A stretch of 64,000 nt of DNA from positions 248,001 through 312,000 of the forward strand of contig NZ_SRLC01000003.1 of assembly GCF_004765605.1 (NCBI RefSeq). The letters run 5' to 3'. The position numbers and the translations under genes are program-made. Source of the stretch: Hymenobacter aquaticus. GTDB taxonomy: Bacteria > Bacteroidota > Bacteroidia > Cytophagales > Hymenobacteraceae. The notes beneath the pieces were generated by a model. The model saw nothing but the letters and a program-made list of their open reading frames with translations, was not told where the DNA came from and searched no databases. This document shows positions 42,781 to 51,624 of the stretch, piece after piece; position 1 is the stretch's first letter; each line of letters starts with the position of its first letter.

Positions 42781-42806
42781 AAGAAGAAAACAAAGTAAGC
42801 AGGAGT

Positions 42807-42814
42807 CAAATGTA
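42807..42814 (-). promoter_or_regulatory. -7 box for cyanophycinase
   Basis: On the minus strand the sequence is TACATTTG, an exact match to TAnnTTTG, 27 bases upstream of the ATG. A -33 box at the usual distance is weak. Confidence 0.5.
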
Positions 42815-43045
42815 CACGGGTTCTTGAAATCAAGGGAAAAGGCCCGCGCCTGGGTTGGTTTGACGAGTGGGCCGCGGGTTTGGTTGACACTCTTTTTCGG
42901 CGGGCTACCCGCCACGGTTCAGCTGCGCCCACGGCGGCCAACGCCGATAAGTGCAAGAATTGTGACGGGCGGCGGGAATTGCGGCGCCCGGTTTGGCGTT
43001 AGGAAAAATGACGGAATGCAGCGCGGCCGGGCCATTTTTTTGGCC

Positions 43046-43053
43046 TACTTTTG
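43046..43053 (+). promoter_or_regulatory. -7 box for mgtE
   Basis: TACTTTTG, an exact TAnnTTTG match, 59 bases before the mgtE ATG. No TTTG is present 19-21 bases upstream. Confidence 0.45.
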
Positions 43054-43112
43054 CGCGCCGAATACTCACTCAATCTGCTGCCTAGCGAAGCACCTCCCTC
43101 CTGACTTATTCC

Positions 43113-44495
43113 ATGAATCAGCACCCGACCACTGACCAAATTACGTCCCTGATTCAGGAGGGCGAGTTTTTTAAATTAAAAGAGGTTCTTAAGTCATTCG
43201 AACCGTCGGAGCTGGTCGAGCTGATCGATAACGAGGAGGAGCGCGAGCAGCTGATCATCTTCCGGCTGCTGCCCCTGCAGCTGGCTACCGAGGTATTCGA
43301 GTACCTGGACCTGGACATTCAGCGCCACTTTCTGGCCAACCTGAGCCAGGACAAGATTTCGGACATTCTCAACGAGATGTCGCCCGACGACCGGACGGCG
43401 CTGCTGGAGTTTCTGCCCGACGACTTCGTAAAAGAGCTGATTCAGACCCTTTCGGAGCCGGAGCGCCGCGTGACGCTGGAGCTGCTGGGCTACCCCGAGT
43501 ACTCGGTGGGCCGCCTGATGACACCCGACTACATTGCCATCCGGGAGAGCTGGACGGTGCAGCAGGTGCTCGACTACATCCGGCGGCACGGCGGGCAGTC
43601 CGAAACCCTGAGCATGCTGTATGTGACCGACAACCGGGGCGTGCTCATCGACGACATTCGTATCCGGGAGTTCCTCTTGGCCGACCCTGACAAGCGCGTG
43701 AGTGAGCTGATGGACCGGCGCTACGTGAGCCTGAACGCCATGCAGGACCAGGAGGCGGCCATCGACGTGTTTCGCAAGAACAACCGGGTGGCCCTGCCCG
43801 TCGTCAACGACGAGGGCGTGCTGTTCGGCATCGTGACCATCGACGACATTCTCGACATCCGGGAAGAGGAAGACACCGAGGACATTCAGAAACTCGGGGG
43901 CTCGGAAGCCCTGGACGAGCCCTACCTGACTATTGCGCTGCCCAAGATGATTCAGAAGCGCGCGGGCTGGCTGGTGGTGCTGTTTTTGGGCGAGATGCTT
44001 ACGGCCACGGCAATGGGCTTCTTTGAGGGTGAGATTGAGAAAGCGGTGGTGCTAGCCCTGTTTGTCCCCCTGATTATTTCCAGCGGCGGCAATGCTGGCT
44101 CACAAGCCACTTCGCTGATTATCCGGGCCATGTCGCTGGGCGAGTTTACGTTGGGCGAATGGTGGAAGGTGATGCGCCGTGAAATTATTTCTGGCTTGTC
44201 ACTGGGTTCCATTCTGGGCTCGGTAGGGTTCCTGCGGATTTTGCTGTGGGAGATGATAAAGCCAGGCTACTACGGCCCCCACTGGGTTTTGATTGGCCTC
44301 ACGGTCGGCTTCTCCTTGGTGGGCATCGTGCTGTGGGGCTCGTTAGCGGGGTCCATGCTGCCGCTGCTGCTACGCCGCCTGGGCTTCGACCCCGCTACGT
44401 CGTCGGCACCCTTTGTCGCTACGCTGGTTGATGTAACGGGCTTGGTGATCTATTTTTCGGTGGCAACCATCTTTCTGAAAGGAACGCTGCTCTAA
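43113..44495 (+). CDS. mgtE: Magnesium transporter MgtE
   Basis: 460 residues in the full MgtE order. A cytoplasmic N domain (about 1-130) has repeated helical units such as LRLLPLQLATEVFEYLD-like sequence and MSPDDRTALLEFLPDDFVKE. A CBS pair (about 135-262) has VGRLMTPDYIAI, SMLYVTDNRG, ALPVVNDEGVLFGIVTIDD. The membrane domain (about 280-460) has five helices including LFVPLIISSGGNAGSQATSL, the conserved pore-lining GGNAGSQ motif. MgtE is a Mg2+ channel gated by Mg2+ binding to the N and CBS domains. The gene has its own -7 box upstream and is followed 24 bases later by a lipoprotein gene. Confidence 0.97.
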   Translation: MNQHPTTDQITSLIQEGEFFKLKEVLKSFEPSELVELIDNEEEREQLIIFRLLPLQLATEVFEYLDLDIQRHFLANLSQDKISDILNEMSPDDRTALLEFLPDDFVKELIQTLSEPERRVTLELLGYPEYSVGRLMTPDYIAIRESWTVQQVLDYIRRHGGQSETLSMLYVTDNRGVLIDDIRIREFLLADPDKRVSELMDRRYVSLNAMQDQEAAIDVFRKNNRVALPVVNDEGVLFGIVTIDDILDIREEEDTEDIQKLGGSEALDEPYLTIALPKMIQKRAGWLVVLFLGEMLTATAMGFFEGEIEKAVVLALFVPLIISSGGNAGSQATSLIIRAMSLGEFTLGEWWKVMRREIISGLSLGSILGSVGFLRILLWEMIKPGYYGPHWVLIGLTVGFSLVGIVLWGSLAGSMLPLLLRRLGFDPATSSAPFVATLVDVTGLVIYFSVATIFLKGTLL

Positions 44496-44519
44496 ACCGG
44501 TAGCGGCCTCGCGTAGCCT

Positions 44520-45218
44520 ATGCGTCAACTAGCTTTTGGGGTAGCTTTGATAGCACTCCTCTCCGGCTGCGCTGCCGTCGGCCATTTACCCGCGCTGGAA
44601 CCCGGCGACTACCAGGTTGTGGGCAGTAACGACCCGGCCCTGACTACCACCATCGGCCGCCGCACCGTGTATGTAGAACAGGCCCAGGATACGCTACGGC
44701 TCCTGCTGCCCAGCCCACCGGCCGGGTCTCCGCAGCGCCTCAGCTACGGCTTACACCACGGGCAGCACGTTATTCTGCTGCAGCGCAACTTCGACCTCGA
44801 CGTATTCACCATTCCCTTCAAAGCTCGCCCACCCCAAGGGCCGGTGCCGGTGCAGCTCAATACCAATTTCAACGCGGCCCTGTACTTTGGGCGGCGGCTT
44901 GACTTCTACCACGTTAATGGTCGGCAGCTACTTGATGGGCACCACGCGCCCCAAATCCGAACAGTAGGCCTGGGCTACGGCTTGTTTACGGGGTTGGGTT
45001 CCACGGCCATTAGCCCCGACGTACTGCGCCAGCCCGGTACCGGCGGCGCGTATGAGGGCTTCGTTGTGCACGCCGGCGCAGCTACTATTTACGATGCGCG
45101 CATCTTTAACCTGGGTTTGGCTGTGGGCTTCGACCAGTTGCTCGGTCCCGATGGCCGCCACTGGCTTTACCAGCGCAAGCAGTGGTTTGGCGTACTGTTT
45201 GGGCTCGATCTGAATTAA
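44520..45218 (+). CDS. Hypothetical lipoprotein
   Basis: 232 residues with a lipoprotein signal, MRQLAFGVALIALLSGC (Cys17). The mature part is beta-rich and Gly/aromatic-rich (LNTNFNAALYFGRRLDFYHV, TVGLGYGLFTGLGS, FNLGLAVGFDQLLGPD), resembling an outer-membrane-associated beta-barrel or lipoprotein. No family is recognised. It follows mgtE by 24 bases and may share its transcript. Confidence 0.65.
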   Translation: MRQLAFGVALIALLSGCAAVGHLPALEPGDYQVVGSNDPALTTTIGRRTVYVEQAQDTLRLLLPSPPAGSPQRLSYGLHHGQHVILLQRNFDLDVFTIPFKARPPQGPVPVQLNTNFNAALYFGRRLDFYHVNGRQLLDGHHAPQIRTVGLGYGLFTGLGSTAISPDVLRQPGTGGAYEGFVVHAGAATIYDARIFNLGLAVGFDQLLGPDGRHWLYQRKQWFGVLFGLDLN

Positions 45219-45255
45219 AAGAGGCGTTTCGCAGGCTGGTACCGCTTCCTGAGTC

Positions 45256-45684
45256 CTATACCGGCGGATGGTTCCTTAGCCAGCGCCGCCGCCCTATCCA
45301 GGCCGGCACCACGGCGGCGGCCAGCAGCGGTAGCCACAGTTGAATATGGTAATCCATCAGCAAGTTCTGGGCATATCCCGTACGCTTCGTGGCTATAAGG
45401 CTGGCCGCTACCAACGCCATACCGATGTAGGCGCTGATTACCCCCCAGCGCAGCGCTACCTGATTGGGAGCAGAGCGCAGGCAAGATATTTCAAGCAGGA
45501 CGTAGTAAAGGAGAAGCGGGATACTCAGCCAGAATGCTCCAATAGCGGCCATTGCCAGCGCCCATACCAACCCGATCAGCAGCCACCCCAACAAGAAACC
45601 GAAGGCCGGTCCCAGCCACAGGAACCCTAGTATCACCAGCGCCAGCAGCAGCAAGCCGCCCGTTACTATGCTTTGCCGCCTCAT
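45256..45684 (-). CDS. Hypothetical four-helix membrane protein
   Basis: 142 residues, strongly hydrophobic with four predicted membrane helices (about 7-24, 26-58 possibly split into two, 82-99, 115-130) and a basic C-terminus (IGRRRWLRNHPPV). No family is recognised. It lies 23 bases past the convergently placed ArfB gene start direction on the same strand, so it could be co-transcribed with arfB. Confidence 0.6.
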   Translation of the reverse strand: MRRQSIVTGGLLLLALVILGFLWLGPAFGFLLGWLLIGLVWALAMAAIGAFWLSIPLLLYYVLLEISCLRSAPNQVALRWGVISAYIGMALVAASLIATKRTGYAQNLLMDYHIQLWLPLLAAAVVPAWIGRRRWLRNHPPV

Positions 45685-45707
45685 CTGCTGTCTAGCTCAA
45701 TGACCCG

Positions 45708-46124
45708 CTAAAAGTCCAGCTTGCCGCGGCTGGCTTTCTTCTCGCCGTGCTTTTTCTTGGATTCGAGGCGCTGGCGCACGGCACCTTTGCTGGGTTTGGT
45801 GGCTTTGCGGGCCTTGGGCTTGTGCAGGGCCTTGCGGAGCGTGTCGTAGAACTTCTGCACTACTGTTTCCCGGTTGCGCAGCTGGCTGCGGTCTTCCTGG
45901 GCCGTGAGCAGCAGCTCGCCTTCGGTAGTCAGCTTGGAGGCTAGCTTGGCGAGCAGGGTCTGCTTTTGCTCGTCGCTCAGCAGCTGGGAATTGCCGATGT
46001 GGAAGCGCAGCTCAACCCGCGACTCGACCTTATTCACGTTCTGACCGCCGGGGCCGCTGCTGCGGCTGGTTTGAAACTGGAGTTCGGGTAGAAAGGCGTC
46101 GGCGGGAGGAAGCATGAGGGGCAA
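45708..46124 (-). CDS. arfB: Alternative ribosome-rescue factor ArfB (peptidyl-tRNA hydrolase)
   Basis: 138 residues. The catalytic loop SRSSGPGGQNVNKVESRVEL carries the GGQ motif of class-I release factors. The C-terminal tail (KPKARKATKPSKGAVRQRLE and onward) is Lys/Arg-rich, as required for binding the empty mRNA channel. ArfB hydrolyses peptidyl-tRNA on stalled non-stop ribosomes. Length fits ArfB/YaeJ rather than a full release factor. Start may be the ATG at 46124 or the next ATG three codons later. Confidence 0.95.
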   Translation of the reverse strand: MPLMLPPADAFLPELQFQTSRSSGPGGQNVNKVESRVELRFHIGNSQLLSDEQKQTLLAKLASKLTTEGELLLTAQEDRSQLRNRETVVQKFYDTLRKALHKPKARKATKPSKGAVRQRLESKKKHGEKKASRGKLDF

Positions 46125-46167
46125 AACGGGGAGGAACGGGCCAAAGTTACGGGAATAGCACCGGCGG

Positions 46168-46599
46168 CTACAGGTGCGCCCACAGGAGCGCGCCCAGCAG
46201 CCCGAGGCGTAGCGTCCAGGCCAGGGTGCGGAGCCAGTTGGTGCGCACCAGCCCGTCGATGGTGATGTAGTCGTAGCCGTGCGCGGTCAGGCGGTTGTGA
46301 AAAGGCACCGCAATGAAGAACGTAGCCGCCCAGATGCCCGCCACCAGCGCCAGGGCCCACCACACGGCCGCGCCCAGCTCCCGGCCCACCCACGCCAGCC
46401 CCAGGGCCAGCAGCAATTCGGCTACCATCGGGGCCCCGACCACCCAGCCCATGCGCCGCAGGTGGGCCCGGTGAAACGCGGCGAAGCCCGCCGCCGGCAC
46501 CTGCGCGAAAGCCGGGTAGTGCACGAGCTGCACCATCCAGATAACCCCGGTGAGGTAGGCCGTGAGGGCAAAGTTGAGGAGTAGCAGACGGAGCAGCAT
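46168..46599 (-). CDS. Hypothetical four-helix membrane protein
   Basis: 143 residues from ATG 46599 (MLLRLLLLNFALTAYLTGVI). The upstream 28-residue extension in the same frame looks random. Four membrane helices are predicted (about 1-22, 44-64, 69-92, 122-141), with a conserved-looking HRAHLRRMGW loop and FHNRLTAHGYDYITIDGLVR. The spacing resembles small DUF1772-like or related integral membrane proteins, but I cannot assign a family with confidence. Confidence 0.65.
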   Translation of the reverse strand: MLLRLLLLNFALTAYLTGVIWMVQLVHYPAFAQVPAAGFAAFHRAHLRRMGWVVGAPMVAELLLALGLAWVGRELGAAVWWALALVAGIWAATFFIAVPFHNRLTAHGYDYITIDGLVRTNWLRTLAWTLRLGLLGALLWAHL

Positions 46600-46673
46600 A
46601 GGCGGGCAAGGGGTTGACGAGGAGCAAAGAACGGCAGGCGAAGCGAAGTAGGGGAAGCTGGCGGGCTGAAGCC

Positions 46674-46837
46674 AGACCGTCATGTCGACCTACGGGAGAC
46701 ATCTCGCGTGCCATGGTAATTAGAATACCATGGCACGCAAGATGCTTCGCTGCGCTCAGCATGACGGTCTTCTTTTAGCGTTCGGCTTACAACAACGACT
46801 GCACGCGAGATTCCTCGGCTCCGCTCGGAATGACGGC
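46674..46837. repeat. Palindromic repeat with hybrid arms plus an extra half-copy
   Basis: 46674-46770 is a palindrome with ends AGACCGTCATG and CATGACGGTCT and a central CCATGGTAATTAG loop. Its left inner arm is of the GAGACATCTCGCGTG type (as at 2142). Its right inner arm is of the AAGATGCTTCGCTGCGCTCA type (as at 6765), so it looks like a recombinant of two subfamilies. A further half-copy follows at 46801-46837 (GCACGCGAGATTCCTCGG). Confidence 0.8.
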
Positions 46838-46893
46838 CCTTTACTTTATTCGTCACCGAAGCCCTGGCTGGGCTGCAACGCTGGTGTATAGAC

Positions 46894-46927
46894 TTTGTCC
46901 TATGTGCTGACAGAATCTTTACCTTCG
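46894..46927 (+). promoter_or_regulatory. Candidate promoter of the M13 peptidase gene
   Basis: TTTG at 46894-46897 and TACCTTCG at 46920-46927 are separated by 22 bases, close to the Bacteroidota -33/-7 arrangement. The start codon lies 33 bases further on. Confidence 0.5.
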
Positions 46928-46960
46928 ACCTTCCTTCCCTATTCTTTCATTTTCCTTCTT

Positions 46961-49018
46961 ATGCACAACGTTTCTACGCTTGGCAAGTGGCTGCTGGCCT
47001 GCGCCGTGACCACCGCGGGCCTGGCCGGCTGCAACTCCGGCAACAAAGCCGGCGGCGGCGGTCAGCCCGACCTGCTGCAAGCCAACCTCGACACCACCGT
47101 TCAGCCCGGCGACGACTTCTTTACCTACGCCAACGGCGGCTGGCTGAAGCAGCACCCCATTCCGGCCTCCGAAAGCTCGTGGGGCATCGGTAAAGAGGTG
47201 CAGAACGAGGTGTACGCCCGCCTGCGCGCCCTGAACGAGGAAGCCGCCAAAGCCCACGCCGCGGCCGGCACCAGTCAGCAGAAAATCGGCGACTTCTGGG
47301 CTTCCGGCCTCGATTCGGTTGTCATCGACAAGCAGGGCATTGCCCCGCTGAAGCCCGAGCTGGACCGCATTGCCGCCATTAAGTCGGTGGCCGACGTGCA
47401 GAGCGTGGTGGCCCGCCACAAGGTATTGGGCGTCAACTCGCTCATTGGCCTGTACGTGGGGCAGGATGCCAAGAACAGCGACAAAATGGCCCTGCACCTC
47501 TACCAGGCGGGGCTGGGCCTGCCCAACCGGGACTACTACTTCAACAAGGACACCCGCACGGCCGGCATTCGGAAGGAGTACGTGCGCCACGTGGGCCGCA
47601 TGTTGCAGCTGTTGGGTCAGGATTCGGTGACGGCCCAGCGCCACGCCGGCCAGATTATGAGCCTGGAAACGCAGCTGGCCAGCGCCTCGCGCAAGCTCGA
47701 AGACCTGCGCGACCCCTACGCCAACTACAACAAGCGCAGCGTGGCCGATCTGGGTAAGCTCACCCCCGGCTTCGACTGGACGCCCTGGCTGGCCCAGATG
47801 GAGCTGAAGACCGACACGGTTATCGTGGGGCAGCCCGAGTTTTACCAGAAGGCCGGGCAGTTGCTGAAGACCGTGCCGCTCGACCAGTGGCAGGCCTACC
47901 TGCGGTGGCACCTGGTGAATGCCTTTGCCGCCCAGCTCAGCCGCCCCCTCGACAACGAGCATTTCCGCTTCTACGGCACCATCTTGCAGGGCAGCAAGCA
48001 GCAGCGGGCCCGCTGGAAGCGGGTGCTGGACGAGGAAGAAAGCAGCATGGGCGAAATCCTGGGCCAGCTGTTCGTGAAGGAGTACTTCGCCCCCGAAACC
48101 AAGGACCGCTACGCCAAGCTGACCGAAAACGTGGTGGCCTCCTTCCGGGAGCATATTCAGGCCCTGGACTGGATGAGCGACTCGACCAAGCAGAAGGCCC
48201 TGGTGAAGCTGGCCAAAATCACCCCGAAGGTGGGCTACCCCGACAAGTGGCGCGACTATTCTACTCTGGAAATCAAGCGCGACTCGTACCTGCAAAACGT
48301 GATGCGCGCCAATGAGTGGCAGTACCGCTACAACATCTACAAGCTGGGCAAGCCCGTGGACCGCACCGAGTGGGACATGACGCCCCAGACCTACAACGCC
48401 TACTACAACCCCTCCAACAACGAAATCGTCTTGCCGGCCGCCATCTTCGCCATTCCCGGCCTGGAGGATAAAAACGCCGACGACGCCATCATCTACGGCT
48501 ACGCCGGGGCCAGCACCATCGGCCACGAGCTCACCCACGGCTTCGACGACGAAGGCAGCCAGTTCGATGAGAAAGGCAACCTGCGCAACTGGTGGAGCAA
48601 GAAGGACCGGGCTGCCTTCCAGCAGCGCGTGAATGGCATCGTGCGCCAGTTCAACGGCTACACCGTGCTGGATTCCTTGCACATCAACGGCAAGGCCACG
48701 GCCGGCGAGAACATTGCCGACCTGGGCGGCATCGTTATTGCCTTCGACGCCTTTAAGAAAACCGAGCAGTACAAGAAGGGTGAAAAAATCGGGGGCCTCA
48801 CCCCCACTCAGCGCTATTTCCTGGGCTACGCCCTGGGCTGGCAAAACCACCAGCGCAACGAAGTGCTGGCCCAGCGCATCCTCACCGACGTGCACTCCCC
48901 GGCCATGTACCGCGTGAACGGCCCCTTTGCCGACGTGCCCGAGTTCTACGAAGCCTTCCAGGTGAGACAAGGCCAGAAGCTCTGGCGCCCCGACAGTGCC
49001 CGGGTGAAAATCTGGTAG
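46961..49018 (+). CDS. M13 family zinc metallopeptidase, lipoprotein
   Basis: 685 residues from ATG 46961, which begins a lipoprotein signal (LGKWLLACAVTTAGLAGC, Cys24). The neprilysin/PepO-type family features are complete: an N-terminal domain starting with DDFFTYANGGWLKQHPIP, the zinc motif HELTH (His522, Glu523, His526), the third ligand in GENIADLGG (Glu583), and the C-terminal block FRVNGPFADVPEFYEAF-like sequence YRVNGPFADVPEFYEAF followed by VKIW at the end. It degrades oligopeptides in the periplasm or at the cell surface. Confidence 0.96.
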   Translation: MHNVSTLGKWLLACAVTTAGLAGCNSGNKAGGGGQPDLLQANLDTTVQPGDDFFTYANGGWLKQHPIPASESSWGIGKEVQNEVYARLRALNEEAAKAHAAAGTSQQKIGDFWASGLDSVVIDKQGIAPLKPELDRIAAIKSVADVQSVVARHKVLGVNSLIGLYVGQDAKNSDKMALHLYQAGLGLPNRDYYFNKDTRTAGIRKEYVRHVGRMLQLLGQDSVTAQRHAGQIMSLETQLASASRKLEDLRDPYANYNKRSVADLGKLTPGFDWTPWLAQMELKTDTVIVGQPEFYQKAGQLLKTVPLDQWQAYLRWHLVNAFAAQLSRPLDNEHFRFYGTILQGSKQQRARWKRVLDEEESSMGEILGQLFVKEYFAPETKDRYAKLTENVVASFREHIQALDWMSDSTKQKALVKLAKITPKVGYPDKWRDYSTLEIKRDSYLQNVMRANEWQYRYNIYKLGKPVDRTEWDMTPQTYNAYYNPSNNEIVLPAAIFAIPGLEDKNADDAIIYGYAGASTIGHELTHGFDDEGSQFDEKGNLRNWWSKKDRAAFQQRVNGIVRQFNGYTVLDSLHINGKATAGENIADLGGIVIAFDAFKKTEQYKKGEKIGGLTPTQRYFLGYALGWQNHQRNEVLAQRILTDVHSPAMYRVNGPFADVPEFYEAFQVRQGQKLWRPDSARVKIW

Positions 49019-49040
49019 CCTCCGCCAGCCCAACCACCTG

Positions 49041-49197
49041 TCATTGCGAGCAGCGCGAAGCCATCCATCCGCTGCGAATTACGCAATGACCTTTTCCCAG
49101 AAAGCCCTAACGCCTGAGCAGGCGTTAGGGCTTTTCACTTAGGGAAGCTCAACACATTTCAGCGGACGGATTGACGCCGCTTGAGGCGCGGAATGTC
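49041..49197. repeat. Decayed palindromic repeat (TCATTGCGAGC type)
   Basis: TCATTGCGAGCAGCGCGAAG begins at about 49041, and a reverse-complement-like copy (GGATTGACGCCGCTTGAGGC, then GGAATGTCG) lies at about 49166-49197. The arms are diverged and enclose the peptidase terminator. Confidence 0.5.
49101..49135 (+). terminator. Terminator of the M13 peptidase gene
   Basis: Arms AAAGCCCTAACGCCT (49101-49115) and AGGCGTTAGGGCTTT (49120-49134) are perfectly complementary, followed by T-rich sequence. The A-rich left side could also serve the convergent NTF2-like gene. Confidence 0.9.
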
Positions 49198-49220
49198 GTC
49201 CCTTCTCGCCATGACACGGT

Positions 49221-49691
49221 TTACAGGCCGCGCTGGGCTTTGAACTGCTCCAATCCTTCGGCGGCCGTCTTGCGCACCTTTTGCCGCAGGAAGGCCGACC
49301 AGCCCAGCAGCCAGCCAATGGGCCCCAGCGCCTGCCGGCTCCAGCGCCAGAAGCTGAACTGGTCGTGGTGGGTCAGGATTTTGCCGTCCCGGAAGGTGAA
49401 GCGGGCGTTGATGTGGTTGTGGACCGGCCGCCGGGTTTTGGAAAAGGTGTAGCGCGCGTCCCACACGGCCTGGCCCTGGCTGTCATCGGCCCGGATGTGG
49501 TTATAGGTCAGCTGCATGTCTTTGCCCCGCTCGATGAGCATGCGCCACATCAGCCCGATATCGGGGCCGCGCAGGGAAAAAGCGGCGTCGTCGAAGGTGG
49601 CGTCGGGGTGGTAGCAAGCGGCCATGGCGGCATGGTCGCGGCGCTGGAAGCTTTGGTAGAAGCGGTGGAGAAGCTCTTCGTGCGGGTGCAT
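49221..49691 (-). CDS. NTF2-like (SnoaL-type) protein
   Basis: 156 residues with the NTF2-like cone fold signature: an N-terminal helix HEELLHRFYQSFQRRDHAAM, then ACYHPDATFDDAAFSLRGPD and strands ending GKILTHHDQFSFWRWS. Such domains are found in small enzymes (isomerases, cyclases) and ligand-binding proteins. No catalytic assignment is possible. The C-terminal 30 residues extend beyond the domain. It is predicted cytoplasmic. Confidence 0.85.
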   Translation of the reverse strand: MHPHEELLHRFYQSFQRRDHAAMAACYHPDATFDDAAFSLRGPDIGLMWRMLIERGKDMQLTYNHIRADDSQGQAVWDARYTFSKTRRPVHNHINARFTFRDGKILTHHDQFSFWRWSRQALGPIGWLLGWSAFLRQKVRKTAAEGLEQFKAQRGL

Positions 49692-49854
49692 GCCGGGGAG
49701 GTTTGTTGCGGAGCCTAAAGGTGAAGAATTTCCGGCAGCTCGGCGGCCTCTTTCCGGCTGGAAGCAAATGCGCAGATTCCGCTGGTGTATTGAGCCGGCA
49801 CTATGTTTATTTGTGTACCCGTGTCGTCTCTTTCCTTGCTATTTTCTGTACCGT

Positions 49855-50856
49855 ATGGCCCACTCTCATCCTAAGCTCCCGGCGTGCGCCAACTGCGACT
49901 ACCAGTTCCCGACCGGGCAGCCCGATGACTTCTGCCCTCGCTGCGGGCAGCAGAACCAGGAGGTAAGCCTCTCGCTGGGTCACATCATGGAGGAGTTTCT
50001 GGAAGGCATCTTTCACTTCGACAGCAAGGTATTCCGCACCGCCCGGCTGCTGCTGCTAAAGCCCGGCGAGCTGACCAGGCAGTTTTTGCTGGGCCACCGC
50101 ATGCCCTTCGTGCCGCCCATCCGGCTGTACGTGTTCATCAGCTTCGTCTTCTTCTTTCTGCTTTCCCTCAGCATCAAGCCCTCCTCCGACCGGCCCACGC
50201 GGGAGCTGCTGCGCGACGCCAACCTGCAGGCCGTCGCCGACTCCATCCGGGTGAATGCGCCTCAGTCCGGCGTTATTCGCATCGACGCCAAAGACAAGCT
50301 GCCGTCGGCGATGCTGTCGGGGCTCGACTTCAGCCAGGAGGAGCTGCTGGCCCTCAGCGAAGACCCGTCGGCCGCCCGCCTCGACTCGGCCCTGCGCAGC
50401 CACAAGCAGGAGCCGACGCTGCTGCGGCGCATGTTCCTGCGCCAGACGGTCCGCTCCCTGGACACCTCCCCCGACGAGCTGATGCACAAGTGGATGAAGA
50501 GCCTGCCCATCCTGATGTTCGTGCTCATGCCCCTGTTTGCCCTGCTGCTCAAGGCCCTGTATCTGCGGCAGCGGCAGTACTACCTGGCCCACCTCATCTT
50601 CTCGATTCACTTCCACTGCTTCGTGTTCGTGCTCTTCATCGTGAACCTGCTGCTGGCCTGGCTCGGCAGCAACGACTGGTTCGACGCGGTGCTGGTGTTT
50701 GTCCCGGCCATCTACTTTTTTCTGGCCCTGCGCAACAACTTCGGGCAGTCGTGGCTGAAAACCCTGAGCAAAGTGCTGCTGATGATGGTGGCCTACGCGG
50801 GCGTCTTTGCCATGAGCATCGTGCTGTCGTTGCTGGTCAGTGCCCTCACGCTGTAG
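49855..50856 (+). CDS. DUF3667 domain-containing membrane protein
   Basis: 333 residues from ATG 49855 (a frame extending upstream is less plausible). A zinc-ribbon-like start, PACANCDYQFPTGQPDDFCP...RCGQQN, has four cysteines in two CxxC pairs. ILEEFLEGIFHFDSKVFRTA-like sequence (here HIMEEFLEGIFHFDSKVFRT) then leads to the first membrane helix after FVPPIRLYVFIS. Further helices lie at about 220-240, 252-275, 282-298 and 308-330. This is the DUF3667 architecture, widespread in Bacteroidota and of unknown function. Confidence 0.92.
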   Translation: MAHSHPKLPACANCDYQFPTGQPDDFCPRCGQQNQEVSLSLGHIMEEFLEGIFHFDSKVFRTARLLLLKPGELTRQFLLGHRMPFVPPIRLYVFISFVFFFLLSLSIKPSSDRPTRELLRDANLQAVADSIRVNAPQSGVIRIDAKDKLPSAMLSGLDFSQEELLALSEDPSAARLDSALRSHKQEPTLLRRMFLRQTVRSLDTSPDELMHKWMKSLPILMFVLMPLFALLLKALYLRQRQYYLAHLIFSIHFHCFVFVLFIVNLLLAWLGSNDWFDAVLVFVPAIYFFLALRNNFGQSWLKTLSKVLLMMVAYAGVFAMSIVLSLLVSALTL

Positions 50857-50871
50857 CCGCTTTCCGGGCGG

Positions 50872-51462
50872 CTAGAAGTCGAACAGGCCCCGGCGCCCGG
50901 CGGGCTTCTCCTGCTTTTTCTCCTTGGGCTTCTTCTCCTTCCGGTCGTTGTCGCCGCCGCCCAGGATTTTATCGAACAGGCCGGTTTTTTTCTCCTTTAT
51001 CAGCACGTAGCGAATTGAGAAGGCCGTGGGGAAGCGCGCCCAGTCGGCCGAGCTCAGCTCCAGGCTGGGCTTGAAGTCGAAGGACAGCACCAGGGGAATA
51101 AAGGCCACCTTGTACTCGGCCCCGATGATGCCGTCGAAGCCCCCGAACACGCCGTCGTCCTTGTGGTTGCCCAGGTGGCCGCCCGCGCCCAGGTAGTAGT
51201 TCAGGCTGGGCCCCAGAATGCCGAAGTGGCGCTCGGCCAGCACCGTGCCGCTCACCTCCCGGGTGCCCACGATGCCGATGCCTTCCAGGGTGGTTTTGTC
51301 CAGAATCTTCTGCTGAATGGTGAGGCCGTAGTTGCCGGCCCCGAGGCGGCCCCCCACGGCCGTGCGGTATTTCTGGGCCTGGGCCGGAGAAGCCAGCAAC
51401 GTCAGCGCGGAGAGCAGGGCCGCGCCGGAAAGCAGCCGGGGAAAAGCAGCGGGAAAAGCCAT
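50872..51462 (-). CDS. Predicted outer-membrane beta-barrel protein with Lys-rich tail
   Basis: 196 residues with a signal peptide (MAFPAAFPRLLSGAALLSAL...AQAQ). The mature part has short amphipathic strands (YRTAVGGRLGAGNYGLTIQQ, LGPSLNYYLGAGGHLGNH, IGAEYKVAFIPLVLSFDFKP) typical of small eight-stranded barrels. A C-terminal tail from about residue 165 is very Lys/Glu-rich (DRKEKKPKEKKQEKP) and may reach outside the barrel. No family is recognised. It is divergent from fabH. Confidence 0.7.
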   Translation of the reverse strand: MAFPAAFPRLLSGAALLSALTLLASPAQAQKYRTAVGGRLGAGNYGLTIQQKILDKTTLEGIGIVGTREVSGTVLAERHFGILGPSLNYYLGAGGHLGNHKDDGVFGGFDGIIGAEYKVAFIPLVLSFDFKPSLELSSADWARFPTAFSIRYVLIKEKKTGLFDKILGGGDNDRKEKKPKEKKQEKPAGRRGLFDF

Positions 51463-51624
51463 AATCTTTATCGGGAGGAGCTTGAACTAAGTGGGGCAAA
51501 CAGCGTTTGAACGCAAGGATGCGCTGCAAAGTACGGGCGGGATGCGGAAACAGCCCATTATTTGCCGGGCATTGGCGTACCTTGCCGCCTGTTCACCCGA
51601 GTTCCTCCGCTTACATTTCCACCC

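Larger units (their letters stand above)
42781..43112. other. Divergent promoter region between cyanophycinase and mgtE
   Basis: 332 bases with no gene. It contains an exact Bacteroidota -7 box on each strand (42807-42814 minus, 43046-43053 plus), listed separately. Confidence 0.6.

Noticed and set aside
46919..49033. 704-codon minus-strand open frame across the M13 peptidase
   Set aside because: It is antisense to a complete peptidase. No domain or signal peptide is recognisable.
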